DNA of 64,000 nt from Tyto alba (GCF_018691265.1 NW_024881321.1:22976198-23040197), one strand, 5' to 3'. Shown: positions 21,057 to 35,424, counted from the first letter of the stretch. Notes: a model not told the origin generated them from the sequence alone. Numbers and translations: made by a program.

Positions 21057-22260
21057 GAAGAAGATTATACAGGGTACTATTGAAAGGCATTTAAAGAATA
21101 ATGCAATCATCAGGCACAGTCAAAGTGTTCACAAAAGGAAAGTCCTGTTTAACTATGATATCCTTCCATTGATAAGGTCACCTGCCTCGTGGATGAAGAG
21201 AAGGTGGTGGATGTGTTTTTTTCTGGATTTTTAGTAAGGCTTTTGATACTATCCCATACAACATCCTTCTGGACAAGTTGCCTAACTGTGGAATGAGCAG
21301 GTTCATGGTGTGCTGGGTGAAGGGCAGAGCTTAAAGTGTTGTAGTGAATGGGGCTACATCTGGCTGGCCATCAGTCACTATCAGTGTCCATCAGGATTCT
21401 ACTCTAGGGCCGGTTCTGTTCAATATATTTATCCGTGATCTGGATGCAGGACTTCAATGCACCATCTGCAAGTTTGCTGATGATACCAAACTAAGAGGTG
21501 CTGTTGACTCTTTTGAGGGACAAGATGCCTTGCAGAGGGATCTAGATAGATGGGAGCAATGGGAAATGATCAATGGGATGAAATTTAATAAATCCAAATA
21601 CCAGATTCTGCATCTAGGCTGGGCACAAGTATAAATTGGGAGAGGAGTGGCTGGAGATCAGCCCTGCAGAAATGGATATGGGGATGCCAGTTGACAGCAG
21701 TCTCAATGTAAGTCAACAATGTACCCTGGAAGCCAAGAGGACAAACAGCATCCTGGGGTGCATCAAATACAGTACAACTAGACGGTCAAAAGAGGTAATC
21801 ATCCTGCTGTATTTAGCAGGTCCAAAGGAGGGCCACGAAAATCATCATAGGTCTTGAACATCTTTTCTGTGAAGAAAGACTGAGAGAGTTGGGGTTGTTC
21901 AGCTCAGAGAAGAGAAGGCTACGGAGAGATCTGATTACTGTCTTCCAATATACAAAGGGGACTTATAAGACAGAGACTTTCTACAAAGGCCTGTAGTGTC
22001 AGCATAAATGACAATGTTTTTCAACTGTAAGAGGGTAGGTTTAGATTGAACATAAGGAAGAAATGCTTTAAGAAGAAGGTGGTGAGACACTGGAACAGGT
22101 TGTCCAGAGAAACTGTGGATCCCTTATCACTAGAAGTGTTCAAGGTCAGATTGGACACCACTTTGAGAAACTTGATCTAGTGAAAAACATCAGGGCAGCA
22201 TGATTAGACTAAATGATCTTTAAGGTCCCTTTCTACCCTAACCATTCTATGACTCCGTGA
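21057..22260 (+). mobile_element. CR1 LINE, 3' portion
   Basis: Starts with ORF2 sequence upstream of the RT catalytic core and runs through the whole of the remaining ORF2 to the 3' terminus ACCATTCTATGACTCCGTGA at 22260. Many stops and frameshifts. Confidence 0.92.
21065..22200 (+). pseudogene. CR1 ORF2 reverse transcriptase pseudogene
   Basis: Pieces of the CR1 RT are readable in several frames. They include KGKSCL-like and VDVVFLDFSKAFDT-like segments near 21130-21250, FNIFIRDLDAGLQCTICKFA followed by DDTK at 21419-21490 (the FADD box of the LINE RT active site), DALQRDLDRWEQW at 21522-21560 and the MSQQCTLEAKRTN region at 21705-21745. Stops and frameshifts separate them (for example TAA after 21630 and in the late part), so no product is expected. 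The open frames 21344-21634 and 21636-21857 are surviving pieces of this pseudogene, not genes. Confidence 0.9.
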
Positions 22261-25200
22261 TATCTTTAATATTGCTTTGAAAAAAGTTACTTAGCATCTG
22301 CCTAGAGCTTTCAGTTCATTTTCATTTATACTTCACAGAAAAAAAAAAAAAAAAAATAAAATATTCAGAGACCTAAACAGATATTATGAGGGAAAATTTA
22401 TAAGAACCGATAATGATGTTCTTCCTCTAAATCACATAAATCATTACATTAATTAACTTGAATAGAAAAGAGTTAAATGGGAGAAGAATATACATATGTA
22501 TGTGTATGTATAATTCTCATTAGAAATTGGTCTCAGATAGGGACCATAGTTTGTTTAAATCTTTTGTAATGTTGTAACATGGAAAAAGACTGGGAAAATT
22601 CTAATGCTTTCATCATTCTAAGAGTTAAAATGAGTTAAAGATGAAACCTATATTTTTCAAGCTATGAAAAGACAGATGTTAACCTCTCCTGAGTCCTCTT
22701 CCAGCCACCTGCCAGTCTCAGTACAAAAACCAACACAAAATGTATCACACTTTCATATCCATAGAAAGCCTTCCTAAAGATTAAAGCTTTGCATTATCTT
22801 TTCTTCAGGAAAAAAAAAAAAATCTTTTTCTCTCAGTGAGATCTCCTTTTGTAACTGATTTCTATTGTGAGTTAGATTTCCTTTTTTAATAGCAGTGATT
22901 CAGCTTATGGCTTCTTCCAACACTTCCCCTGCAAGATGAGAAGCAAAACTTGTTAAAATTAGAGGTGGCTACAAGCTGACATCTGTGTCAATGTGAAGAA
23001 CAAGGACAAATTTTTAATGGCTCTCGTTTAAGAACAGAAGGGCCTTTTTTTCTGGAATCCTGAAAGTGCTCTAAAGGATTACACATGTAACATTTCTTTA
23101 TAAATGAAAGTTGAAAGTGCAGCAGTAAAAAGATTCAACGTCCTGTAAAATAATAAATAAATAAATAAGTTCTTATTTGAGAAAAGATTCATGACAAAAG
23201 TTAGAGCTATATACATACCCTCCAAGATGCAGTGTTCTATAGTACACTTCCTATTTATATTTTCATATATATATTGCTTACTTCTAACATTTTGTCAGAA
23301 ATTAAATACCTTTGTGCATAGGTGCTGAGAGCATAAATGCTACCTAAAAATAGAAACCATTCTTACCTTTGTCATCTGAATAAAAAAACCTGATATACTT
23401 TGAGTGTTGGATGCAGAATGACAAGTGTAACATTCTGTATGAGTAACCCATGAGTATGGTCAAATCTAATTTTTCAGAACAGGCATTATGCAAATTGCAA
23501 CAGGTGAAGTTACAGTTACAAAAATCTGTTTTTCAGTAGCACCACGTTACAAACATTTGAAATACAAATGCTTTTTTTGACTGCAGGATATTAGAAAATA
23601 ATACTATAGGTAAAGTCTAATTTGATGAATTTTGAAGTTTAAATTTGAAATAAGGGTAATTTAATGTCACAACTGAATACATGCAGTCATATCTGCTATG
23701 AGATAGAATACAGAATAGATCATGTTTCAAATCTGTGTTAATCTTAGGTGTATTAATATTTTCTTTAGTGAAAATTATCTATCTTCAGTGTTTTTTTCTA
23801 TATCATCTTACACTCAGAAGCTAATCATTAAGAGTATGAAAATGAATCCCAGGATCACTCCAAACACATTGCAGATGAAAGACAGCTACTATTTGATGGT
23901 ATATAATATCATCACATCCTCATTTCTAACAGGTATGACAGAAGAATGTTGAAATAAGATCTATTTGTCAAACGGCATTTCGAAAATAAATTTTGTTTCT
24001 TTTAAATGAAAAATACTTGAGAAAAAAATTATCTCTGTATAGAAATTCTTTCTTCTTAATTAAAATAAAGACTGAAAATTAATCATTAGGTTATGACTGA
24101 AAATTCTCATTAGGCTGTATTGACTTGTATTCCTTAACTCTTCTTCTTTACGATAGATTCCCTAGTCAGGTACTTTTCTCAAGAGATACAATTTCCATGT
24201 GACAGCCATGATGAATTTTCTCTATTCCCCTTAAGAATCACTGAAGTATATCATGAACATAGGCTACAACTGCATATAAGTGGAAAAAAGAATTTGGATG
24301 ACAAAATCATTGCTGCTTCATACTAAAAGTTCAAAACTGAAGCTTAAGGAACCTTCCTCTCCATTAAAAGCACAAATAATTTTACTGACATTTGCATTTA
24401 TGTATTGTTTCATCATTTTTACAAGATAAATAGCATTTGGAGAAATATCTTGTCTTTCAGCACTTACAGACTGATTTTGCCATGCAATTAAAATCTTGTC
24501 TTTGTATGCATGTATTATGATTATTATAACAGGAAGGCAAAATAATAAACTATTGGTTTTCTTTGGCCATTAGAGTGAAATTATTTTGAACTCAGATTGG
24601 ACAGCTCAAAGTCTGACACTAAATCCATTCAAGTCATCTCTGGCTTTCATTACATTCGTGTAAGAAGTCAGAGTGCAATCAAACTGGTAATATTAGACAC
24701 CTTTTTTTCAGGACTAGGAAAGTTACCATCCAAATGTGCCTTTCTCTTTTTTATTGTCTACAAAGGAAGCCTCTGGGAATCAACTTAGAGTCAGATTTTC
24801 AGTTTTCTAAAATTAGGGTGAATGAAACCTGCCCAAAATACCCTTCTGAGGTCACCCTACTAGATACTGAATAGACAGTCCTGCCTGGCTTAGAAAGTCA
24901 GATAGCATCACACCCTCAAGAGTGTGTTCTTACATATAACATCAAGTGTAATTTCTGGATCTTACTACATGTTTGTATTTGGTTTAGATATACTATTATT
25001 TTTCATTCAAGCTTTTACTTTTTGTTTTTGATTAGAAAAAATACTTAAACAGTGAACAATGGTATTTTCTGTTTAAAAAAATGAACATGTATAGTATTAA
25101 AGTAAAATAAACAAATAAACAAACAAACAAACAAACAAATAAATAAATTCACTTAACCAAAGAGAACTATTTTGATTATCTGACATCGTTTTAGACTATG

Positions 25201-27053
25201 TCTGATTAGAAAGGAATTTTGTAGCACTTTCAAATACAAGTCTTGTTCAATTAAGAAGTCTTTGAAATACATGAAACACATTTCTTTTAACAGTATTTCT
25301 AAGCAAGTATCTCTTAAGACAATATTTTAAAATAAGAATTTATTTTGCAACAGCAACCTCAAATCAGCATGTTATATAAGTAAATTGAAAGTTGTATGTA
25401 TTATAAGATATCTTGGTGAATTGGTATCTAATGATGGTAATTATTAGCATATTTACCCTTATCATTCTAGTATATGGGCATCATACCAGTTGTCTTTATG
25501 TACTACAAGGCCTTTATTCTGCAAATTGAAAAGCTCTCTAGAAAATCACTTACGCATGTCTATAATCTCACTATTCTCAGTCATTACCAGATACAGTGCA
25601 CTTGACATAAATCACATGTAAAAACTCAAAAAGATCTAACAGCTTCAAAATATGTCTAATAATCCGTTTAGGATTACTTATTGTTTAACTCGGTTGCATT
25701 AACAAACCATCCTTCCTTAAATGCATTCTTGGAGGAAACAAATTGAATACCTATGTTAATGTGATTTTAGCAGAATACAAACAGAATCAGAAGCCTGTTC
25801 TAGACTTCTCAGACAAGAGACTGTCACACTAATTTTTTGCACTCAAGTTCAAATCTAATTTATTTCAATAATAAAGATAATGTTATTGAAACTAGGCAGT
25901 AGTAATAGCAAAGAGAGAAAATATCCAATCTAACTTCATAGATAATACAGGCTAAATCCCCTAAAGCAAAAGAAGGATTTAAACAGAAGTCTTACAGTGT
26001 CAAAATATGCGCACCAACCATTAAGCTAAAAAGGATTGGACAAGAACACTAAGTGCATTGAAACCTCTAAGAGATTTCTGTGTGTGTATGTTAAAGGTCC
26101 TTAACATCAGGAGATGGATCATGAATCCTAAATGTAGAGAGAAGCTTTTTTCCAGACCAGAATAAAGTGCCTCTCTTTAAGAAATGAGGCATAAGACCTG
26201 CAGCTCTCCTCAGCATTTTTTGCTAGCTAATTTACTCTGCTTAGTTCAGCAGCCTGGCTTTATGGATTACTTTAGGTCTGTAACTCTCCTTAAGCACTAT
26301 GAAAGAAGTTTTGGCACTGAAAAAAGAGTTTGTGTTCTACTATGTGGCAAAATGTATGCAAGAACAAGCAATTGCCACATCAAGCATTTTAAGACCTGTC
26401 TCCAATCTCAGATGTTTTATTATCTAATGATAGATGAATGATGGTCTGGAGTCTTGGTCCAAGGGTTTCTTACCAGTTCTGTGTAACCTACTTGTTGCCA
26501 AATTAGAAAAAGTCATTCTCTGCCTGACTGTTCTGCTTTCCAGTATTTTAAATGTATATATAGATAATTAATCAAAGATATTTGTTTTTCTTAGAAAGCA
26601 GACAAGAACTTGGAAAGCTAATATTCTTTCAAAAATGCATCATCAACAGTTAAAAAACAATTGAATTATTTAATGTTTTTAGTAGTATTGGTATAGTATT
26701 TCTTTATCTAGTGAACTCTGGAGTGGTGAATCATCATGGAATGGGATAAAAACAAATTCAGCCTCTGAATCTGGCAAAACTGGCATTGCTTGTATTTTAA
26801 ACATGAAATGTCTTAATTTTGAGCAGATGTTCCCAAAAAACATTTCTTATTATGATATATATATCAGAATATACATAAGACCATTGTATAATTTTATTTC
26901 TGTCTATTTAAAAATTAATAGTGCTGTATTGACATCCTCGGAAAACAAGGTTCTTCATTCAGCCATCAAGCATACAGAATTCATGTGGAAATGTCAGAGG
27001 TTTAACTTCAGGTACTTTGGATTGAAACTAGAACTTGTGTAAGACATAGTTAG
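22261..27053. other. AT-rich intergenic DNA
   Basis: About 4.8 kb without recognisable genes or large repeats. Contains an A run at 22339-22356, (AATA)n near 23147-23168 and (AAAC)n at 25103-25148. Short open frames here have no recognisable product. Confidence 0.55.
25103..25148. repeat. (AAAC)n / (AAAT)n microsatellite
   Basis: About eleven tetranucleotide units, mostly AAAC, flanked by AAAT units. Confidence 0.9.
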
Positions 27054-27285
27054 TGTGGCGGGTTGACCTTGGCAGGCTGCCAGTCCTCCACTCAGCCACT
27101 TTTACCCACCCAGCTGTTCTCTCACTACCCCTCCTCAACAGGACAGGGGGAGAAAATAAGATAAAAACCCCTTATGGATCTAGATAAAGACAGGAGCGTG
27201 AGCAGTGCAGGGGCATGGGGAATGGGGGTTGTGGTCAGTCTGTAGCAGTTCCTCTTTGCTGCTCCTTCCTCCTCCTGAAATTGGG
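27054..27285 (+). mobile_element. LTR fragment, 'GGTTGA' family
   Basis: Starts TGTGGCGGGTTGACCTTGGC and carries CTCCTCAACAGGACAGGGGGAGAAAATA, the module also seen at 1856-1895. It jumps to a 'CTTTGCTGCTCCTTCCTCCTC' block resembling 48270-48290. It is only about 230 bp long, so most of the LTR is deleted. No internal viral sequence and no clear target duplication. Confidence 0.65.
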
Positions 27286-30200
27286 AATTTCAGTAACTGC
27301 ACCAAAGCTGTAATAATTTTTTTTTCATTAAATGATATTAATATCATGTCCTTGGCCCATTTTTTTCTTTTTCTGTCTCCAAGTAATTATGTTAAATCTA
27401 TGCCATTTTATGAGAATTTTAATATCCATCAGGAAAAAAGAAAGGTGTTACCAGCTTGGAACTTCAGTCACCCTTTTCAGTGCCTCTGTGGGTACACAAT
27501 AATGATTGCCATTTTTCTATCATATCACTGCAATTTTCTTAAAAAGAATTTATGAAATTGGCTATGAAAAAGCAAGCTAGCTAAAGTCCCAGGAAGGTTT
27601 GGATGTATGTGGTAATCGGTACAGTATTCAGGATTTTAGAATAGCTTTTTTTGGGTATCTGACATGTTTACACGAGTTTAATTTAATCAAGTGTATTGAT
27701 GATTTCTCAATAAACCTTCTGTGACAAAAGATTTCAACTCTTCAATTCAATGTAACAAATAAGTTATTTGAGCAAAATACGCTCATCTTGAAAACACAAA
27801 ACAGATATATTCCAAGATCTGACTGTAGCTTGCTGTACTTTTCAAGCTTCAACCACTCAGGGCAAGACTGTCAACACTAATTAAACATTTCTAGGATAAG
27901 GAATAGATCTGGTTAACTTTAATGTGTTCACAGTCTGATTTATTTTGTCAAAGAGATCAGACATAATTCAAGGAGCTTTTAGTATAGAAGAGACCAAGAA
28001 GGATTTGCACTTAACTTTAAGAAGAAGCACTTAATTTTAAGCACTTTCATGATTATGTATGACATTATCCTTCTGCTAAATGCATCAGATTTTCCATTGC
28101 ATTTCCAGATAAAACTACTGTTTATTTTTACTTTTTTAGTCAAGATTTTTATTACTGATATTAAACAAATCTGGTTTCGTACAGAACAAGAAATTTTATC
28201 TTCTGATTGACAATAATTGCATTATTTATTTTTTGCAAAAATTATTTTTTTACATTTATTTTTTGGTCTGTTGTTGCTACCAGCAGTAAGTTTCTGCAGA
28301 CACAGTGTTGTTCATACAAAGGAATAGCTGTCTTTTGAAACAGACACAGCTATCACTGACACTGATCAGATCAAAACCAAACCATAACAGTTCAGCCAAA
28401 GCCAAATACAGTCCATTTTTTAGACATATCTTAACTTCAGCAGGCTTTGGATGAGGCTCAAATGCCTGTGTTTTTTCATCTCCATTTTCCTCAGGCAAGC
28501 AAGTTCCTGCTTGCAGGAAACCCATCTGGTTTTACGGTGTAAGAGCTGTCTGAGGGAGGTCAGAATGTGAGGAGGCCAGGACAGTGCAGAAATGTCTTCT
28601 GAACCCCAGAAAGCCCCGAGGCAGAACTGCACAGCTCTATCAGTCTCTCATGTGAAGAAGTTAAAGCAGTTCAAGGCAGTAACTGAGCAGTGGTTAGAAA
28701 GAAGCGCAATTGCATATTCCCTGATTCTTATGGAATAGAAAAAGAAATGTTCATTTAAAGTGTGTGCAAAGGAAAGAATATGCTGAATGCTATTTTAATG
28801 TATTTATGTTAAAACTATATTTGCACGTTTTACAGGTATATCAAAAGTGTGCTTTTTTTTTTTTTTTTTTTAATTTGGACTGGACCTCTCTAACACCGAC
28901 AAACTTGATTATTTTGTACCATTATAAGAGAGTTTATCAGTAGCTAATGTATTAATATAACAGCAGTCTGCAAACATTTTTATTGTGCTGTAGTTGCTAA
29001 ATGTAATACTAAATTATCAAGCAAACTTATAGAACTTCATGTTTAGGGGTCTTATTATCAACTCAAATCAGGTTCAATCAAAGATCTGTAAAGCTTTGAA
29101 GAGAACTTTAGCACTGTTTTAAGAAGAGCTCTGTGTTTTATACATGTGTTTCGAAATCACAGAAAATAGAGAATATACAAAAGCATGTAAAATATGTATA
29201 CAAAATTAATTACTACTTAATAAATTAAAATACATAAAAGAAAGAGTCAGAAATGTTTAATACAGGAAAATCTTCTAATTAATCACCCAATGAGACAAAA
29301 TTGTGGTATTTAAGAACAAGGTCAATATTACTAATATTATGGTAACACCTAGGTCTATGGCAGATCTGTGATCATCTGTCCCGTTAATAAATTCTGTATA
29401 AACTCATACTACACAAATGGGATAAACTATAATTATCAGGAAGAGGAAGCAGGAAAAGGAGCAGAAAAGGGGAAATAGAAGGGGAAGGAAAGGAAACTTA
29501 AGTGTCTAATAATATCTCCATTTACCATATAGGAATTCAAAGTATAACAATAATATGTAATTTGATCAAGGTCACACATATTTGGGAAGGTGTTTTAAAT
29601 CTCCTAAGTACTAGCTACATGAGTAATCTATAACTGATATTCATATGTATTGGAACCTTTCCCATTAAATTGTCACCACTGATTTAATTTTTCACAGTAG
29701 CTTTCATCTCTCTTTCTATATGTTGGCTTTCAGGAAAACTGTTTTCTTATTTCCCATCTCTATTTTATAAGTTGAGGGGAACAACCAGGAAGAGATCTTC
29801 TCTGACTGTCTCCCAAGCCAGTTAAAATAGCAGCTCTTTAAACCAAGAAACTGAAAGATCAAAGATTGCAAAAATTGGTGACACAGTTCAATTACTTTCA
29901 CCCACCTGTCCCTGGAGCACAGTCTTTCCCTGAGTTCTGTCTGGCTTAGTATCATTTTGAATGGTTTCCAATACACGTCTTTACAAAGAGTGCAGTTCAA
30001 CCTTTTAAAAAATCTCAAACTATCAAAACCAAAACAAAATAAAGACCTTGTTCACTTCTTCCTTAGGCAAATGGAAGAGCAAATGTAATTATTTTTTTAA
30101 TGAGATCTGCATTTACTTCTCTGGCAAATGTTGTTTTCAGAAGCAAAGTCTCCTTGGTGTGTAGCGTTATAAACCCCCAAATCGTCTTTACTCTTGGGGT

Positions 30201-33200
30201 CAGATGTCCCTTAGTTTGGAAATGGAAAAAAAGTCAGATGATAACAAATAATTAAACAGAAAGTAGATACTTAAATTTAAATTTGTAATGCCTACTCATC
30301 TGTCACTGAAGTGAAAGATTATACTAATCAGGCCCTACAGTTACTATTACTAAATTTTTCCAAGTTAAAAATCCTAAACAACTTAGCATCTGCCCAATTG
30401 CTACTGAAAAACCCAACTTAAGAAATAATTTAACACACAAAATGTGGTTGGGGCAGCTGTATACTTCCAAAATGCTTTTGATGAAAGATTGTGAAGTGCC
30501 TTTAAACAAACATGACAAATTGAAGTATCTATTTGTACAGTAAAAACCTGAGCTTCAGTTTCCCTCCATGCATGAAGGATTGTAAATGTACATTTGTAAT
30601 CCTCATGACAGTCACTTAAACATTAAACTGGAGGCTGTCATCTGGATAGAAGAAAGGGTATTAACATCTCTCTAAAGAACTTGTTATATTAGCAGAATAT
30701 GTCAAGATTTACAGGGCCAAGAACAGAAAGGAAATGTGAACATATCTTTTTAGCTTACATTTAAGCAGTGATGAAAAACCTTTATTTCTTGTCCCTTTCC
30801 AACTAATTTATTAGATTAGTTTTATTTTCTAATTAATTTTAATATAAGCAACTTTTAACAAGACTGTGAGCAAAGAAACAAAAACTTTCTAAATGTGGAG
30901 CTATGGTACTTCTACAAAGATAACAAATGTGTGTGTGAATTCCCATAGCAAGTAAGATAAATTCAACATTGATTTTCAGTGACACAGAGACTAGAGCTAG
31001 CAAATTATTTTCAAAAAGTACCAGTGTGTTTTTGAAAGAGTGGTTTCACATATCTATTTTCACTCTAAGATTAGCAATCTCCAATGGGACATCAGATGTA
31101 AGAGACTTTCTGTCACTCAGCATTTGACTATTGTCTACATCTATGTGCTTGTAGTTCTGGATCTTATTTTCAGGCCTCTTCCTCTTCATGTGCACTGTGT
31201 AGAGAGCCTTGGTTTCTAACACAGGGTCCTACATCCCCTTCCAAGGATCCACTAAACACTGAGTCACCAATATTTCTTTGTAAATCTAACTCATATTTTT
31301 ATATGTACTGTACAAATGCGTATAACTGCAGCTGTGTATGCTAGAGAGAGTTAAATACAGTTGAGTGGTGGATCAAAAAGGTAAGGTTCATTTTACTAGG
31401 TATAAGCCTTCAAAAGCAAGGCATAAGTTGTAAGAGTAATTCATTCAACTGTTAAAGAATGTGCTAAAGGGCTTATCACTCTTCACTTTGGAAAATATCC
31501 AGGAAAATTTATGTAGGTTAAATATCTAACTTTTAGAGTTAATCCATTTCAGACTATGGGTCCATGCCCACATGATGGTTAAGCCTTTCCTCTTAAATAA
31601 AGTATGCCATCTCTGCAGTGAAAGTATTTGATCTTGTCATGATTTGGCCTTTTTACCTTTTAAAGCTGAGTCCATAGCAGAAGTTTTCTGAATATATTAA
31701 TTCAAATTATAATACACCAATTCAATCCAGAATTAGACTTTTTTCAGTTTTATTCAATCATCCAGTGAGTGTTAAAACAGAATAGCCTTTGGCTTTTTAA
31801 GGCCTCCTAGGCAAATCATGTCACGTAGCTATATAAAATTAAAATGGTATTGTCATGCCTACCATTAAAGAGATATTTGATAATGTATTATGCATTTTAT
31901 TCAAGTGCACCAGTGAAAGGTATGACATGAAAGATTGGAAATGATTGGAATGAGAAACTTGTAGGGGAATCTTGTTACATGGTGCATACAATAAAAAGAT
32001 ACAATCTTGCAATGAAAATTAAGTGCAGATAATGACCATCCTTTCAGTAATGAAAAATAGTTCATATATATTTTACTCTTGTTCATCCATTTGAATGCAA
32101 AATTGGTTATTGCACAGATTCATAATTTCAGTATGAACTTAGATGGCTTTTTATTTGAAATATGTGTTACTTAATTGCAGTCAGTGTGAAAAACTCACAA
32201 AAAGTATACTTTCTCATATAATTTCCTTTTGTTCTATTCTATTTTCAATTTTAGTTTTAACACTAATTAAAAAGAAAGTAACTTTGCTGAGTATTCCAGA
32301 ACTTCAAATATAGCTATTTGTGAAGCTTATAACATTTAAAAGTCGCATTTACATAAATGTAATGTAATGCATATTAATTTGATGTTATATTATGCATATT
32401 TATGTAAAAGCTAGACTTGTGAGTTCACTGTATTGTGGTGCACTGTTTCTTAAAGTCCCAAATGTCTATAGCAAAACTATTGTAAATATCTTTATTGTGC
32501 CTGTATATGCCAAACTGTAATGAAAAAATACTTTCCATAACTAAAATTAAGTATTTATTTCTAAACAAAAACAACCATTGCAGTAGTTCTTGTGGGAAAA
32601 AAAATGTATTGTTGTCCATGTAATAAGGTGGGAGATGTGATTAAATTTGTATATTTTGCATAATAAGTGAATTTGCTTCTTAATATGGGCCTCTATGTCT
32701 TAATACAGATAACTTTGTTGATACTGACAGTTATTCTGTAGGATAGAAAGGTTCAGAAAACTTTAGTCATGCATTTGACAGCAAACACATGCAAAATAAT
32801 GTAAATGAGATGACAAACCCTATTTAGCAATACTAATGTTTCTGAAAAGTTGAACAACTGTTTCTAAATTACATAATTCAAGAGACAGATTGTGTCTGTA
32901 AAGGCAGAACAACAGCAACATGTAAGGCAAGTGACAAATCAGAATATGCCAATGACAAATAGGTGAGATCATAACATATAGTCCCACATTCTGTGGGAAA
33001 GTACTTGTTCTGACTGCATTGGGAACCATATTGACTAGAATATTCTGTTACAGAGGTTGTGAATATACAAGGGATGAAACATACAGAAAGAAAATGGTAG
33101 AAGTAGTTTATTACTTATACTAATTTTAGTTGGGTTTTAAATTTCAATGACAATTGTTTTAAAAACATATGAGGTCCAAACAGAGACAGTACCCATTCAA

Positions 33201-33241
33201 GTTCTGTTGTGGAAAGAAATATTTATTCCATGACTAAACTA
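27286..33241. other. AT-rich intergenic DNA
   Basis: About 6 kb of unique-looking DNA with no coding or RNA gene recognised. A T run is at 28853-28871, and an 11-bp inverted repeat lies at 32348-32408 (see findings). Confidence 0.55.
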
Positions 33242-33274
<33 letters not shown>

Positions 33275-33286
33275 GTTTTTTCTCTT

Positions 33287-33321
<35 letters not shown>

Positions 33322-33327
33322 CCTTTT
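33242..33327. repeat. long poly-T tract
   Basis: Two T runs of about 24 and 33 bases separated by GTTTTTTCTCTTAA. Among the longest simple tracts in the window. Confidence 0.9.
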
Positions 33328-35419
33328 AAGCTATATTTAGTAAGGGAGTCAGCTCCAGATAAATGTAGTCAATGCAGAGACTGAAACTCAACCCATTCCA
33401 AACAATTCAGGTGATTAAAAGTTCATGGTAATGCTAAACTTGAATTCAAGCCATTCAAGCCATTGGTCAGAGCAACAATTTAAAACTGAACTGCCCATTC
33501 ATGCTTCACTTCAATTGTTTCCTGCTTTATCCACAACAGCCTGGAGGACATACTTATCTGCTTATCACTGCAGTGTCTTTTGATCTATTTAAGGATTATT
33601 AACACGTTTCCTCTTCAGTATTCTCTTCTTCAGTCTAAACAAGCTGAAGTCATTACATCTTCCCTTCTGGACATCTCTAGGATATCTCTCTCTCAACTTT
33701 CCTAAAATATACTCTAAATTTTGTGAGTTTTGTTTTGAAAATTTCATAACACAGTGAACTTCTTCACACTTGCTGCTGAAGTTGTTCTATAGGCAGAAGA
33801 GAACTTGAAATTTATTGTACCAGTGAAAGAGGGAGTCTGTTGTAACTATTAACCTAATAATGAAGATGTTCAGCCTTGAGAGCTGTCTAGGCTTACTTTA
33901 CAGTTAGGGGACAGTCAGCCAATTCAGGAAGTAGAAGCTAAGGAGATATGTCATGTTAATATAGGCACCTACATTTGATTAACAATCTAGTCTCTGGGAT
34001 CCACAGGCTTTTATAATCCAGATCTTAATTGAAATCGAAGGATTGTTAGACAGATAACTGCATTTAGACATTTAAATTTGTGTCTCTCTAGTCTAAAACT
34101 GAATCCATCTTCAGTGATTATAAAAACTAATTATAATAAAATTATTAATTCATGGGGAACTAGTGGAAGGGATACAAAGTAGATAAAGGAGGATCATCCT
34201 GCTAAAATTATTTTTTTAGAATATACTGTGGCCACAATCCCAGTGAAAATTTTCTATATTTCTACACTCTTTACATCACAGAAAATTCAAGTACAAAACA
34301 TACATATGATTGTTTAAGATTTAAAATACATATAATTACAGAGATTAATTACAATACTTCCTTTCTTAGTAGCATCAGCCCCAAGTGGATATACCATAAA
34401 TACCACTCTGAATATTTGACCCTGTGTGCATGCCCACTGTGAGTGTGTGTCCATAGACTGGAATACCCTACATGTTGTTAGAAGGTTAATTATTTGGTGG
34501 GACTACACATATGACTACTGAAAAATGTTGTACTTGCTTTTTCTTAGTACATGCTTTCTTTCAAGGACCAGAAAAATAGTTTTAAGTTAGCTCCACTGTC
34601 ACTGTTATTCACTATTCAGGACTGAGTATACTTGGAAATTATCTCCTCCATGTGAGGAATAAATATTTCTTTTGTCAATTGTCACAATTGCACAGAGCCA
34701 TTGTGGAGATAAAATTTTAAACATTGACTTTCAAGTCATCTGATCTGAATAAAAAAAAAATAAAAATATGCATTATTATGATAAATTCTTTTGTATAAAA
34801 AAAAAAGATTATTTCGTTTGTACAAGTCCTGCATCTACTAAAGTCTGGAGGAATAATCTTGGAATATTGATAGGTATGAGAGAATGAAAAACAATAAAAG
34901 ATTTAAACGGTGAATGCTTATAGATTAAATAGAATTACATAACAATGTAAAATATCTCAAATTGCTTTTCAGAGTTACACACGCCCTGACAACTGAAGCA
35001 TAGACAGTGCTATGACATGTAAAGTGAATGTCCCTGAACTGTGCCCTGCAGCCCACCTTCAGCCACTGAAGTATTAGTAACTTTGCTGTTCCTGGCTCAC
35101 AGACCCTAGTCTTTGCTCTGTGTTTTCACTTGGAGGAGAAGTTCAGATAATTTACTAGAAATGTATAAAGATTCAGGTGTCAATTACTATGTGCTGATTT
35201 TCCCATGAATCAGTGACAACTTTGAGAGTATGTACATATGTCTTTTGGTATAGTTTTTTTTTTTTTTTTTTTTCTTCCAGCTTTGGTTGGTTCACTTTTC
35301 CTCACCTGTCCTTAGCCAGGCAACTGTTCTGAAGAGTAAGAAATGTGCTCCTACACAAAGAGGGGAAAACAGATTCTTTATACACTTTTCCTCTTCATTT
35401 GGTCTTTTCTTATTTCTGT
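33328..35419. other. AT-rich intergenic DNA, possible very old CR1 trace
   Basis: At 33590-33680, 'cttcagtctaaacaagctga' resembles the minus-strand CR1 consensus around 'aggctaaacaagcc', but the match is short and I would not insist on it. Otherwise nothing was recognised. A T run is at 35257-35273. Confidence 0.45.
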
Positions 35420-35424
35420 GTGTG
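35420..35424. repeat. left target-site duplication (gtgtg)
   Basis: GTGTG, matched at 36484-36488. It lies in a TG-rich stretch, so some of the match could be chance. Confidence 0.8.

Noticed and set aside
28277..28632. Minus-strand frames of 82 and 70 codons as a small gene
   Set aside because: Overlap in different frames, no domain, no splice or poly-A context recognised.
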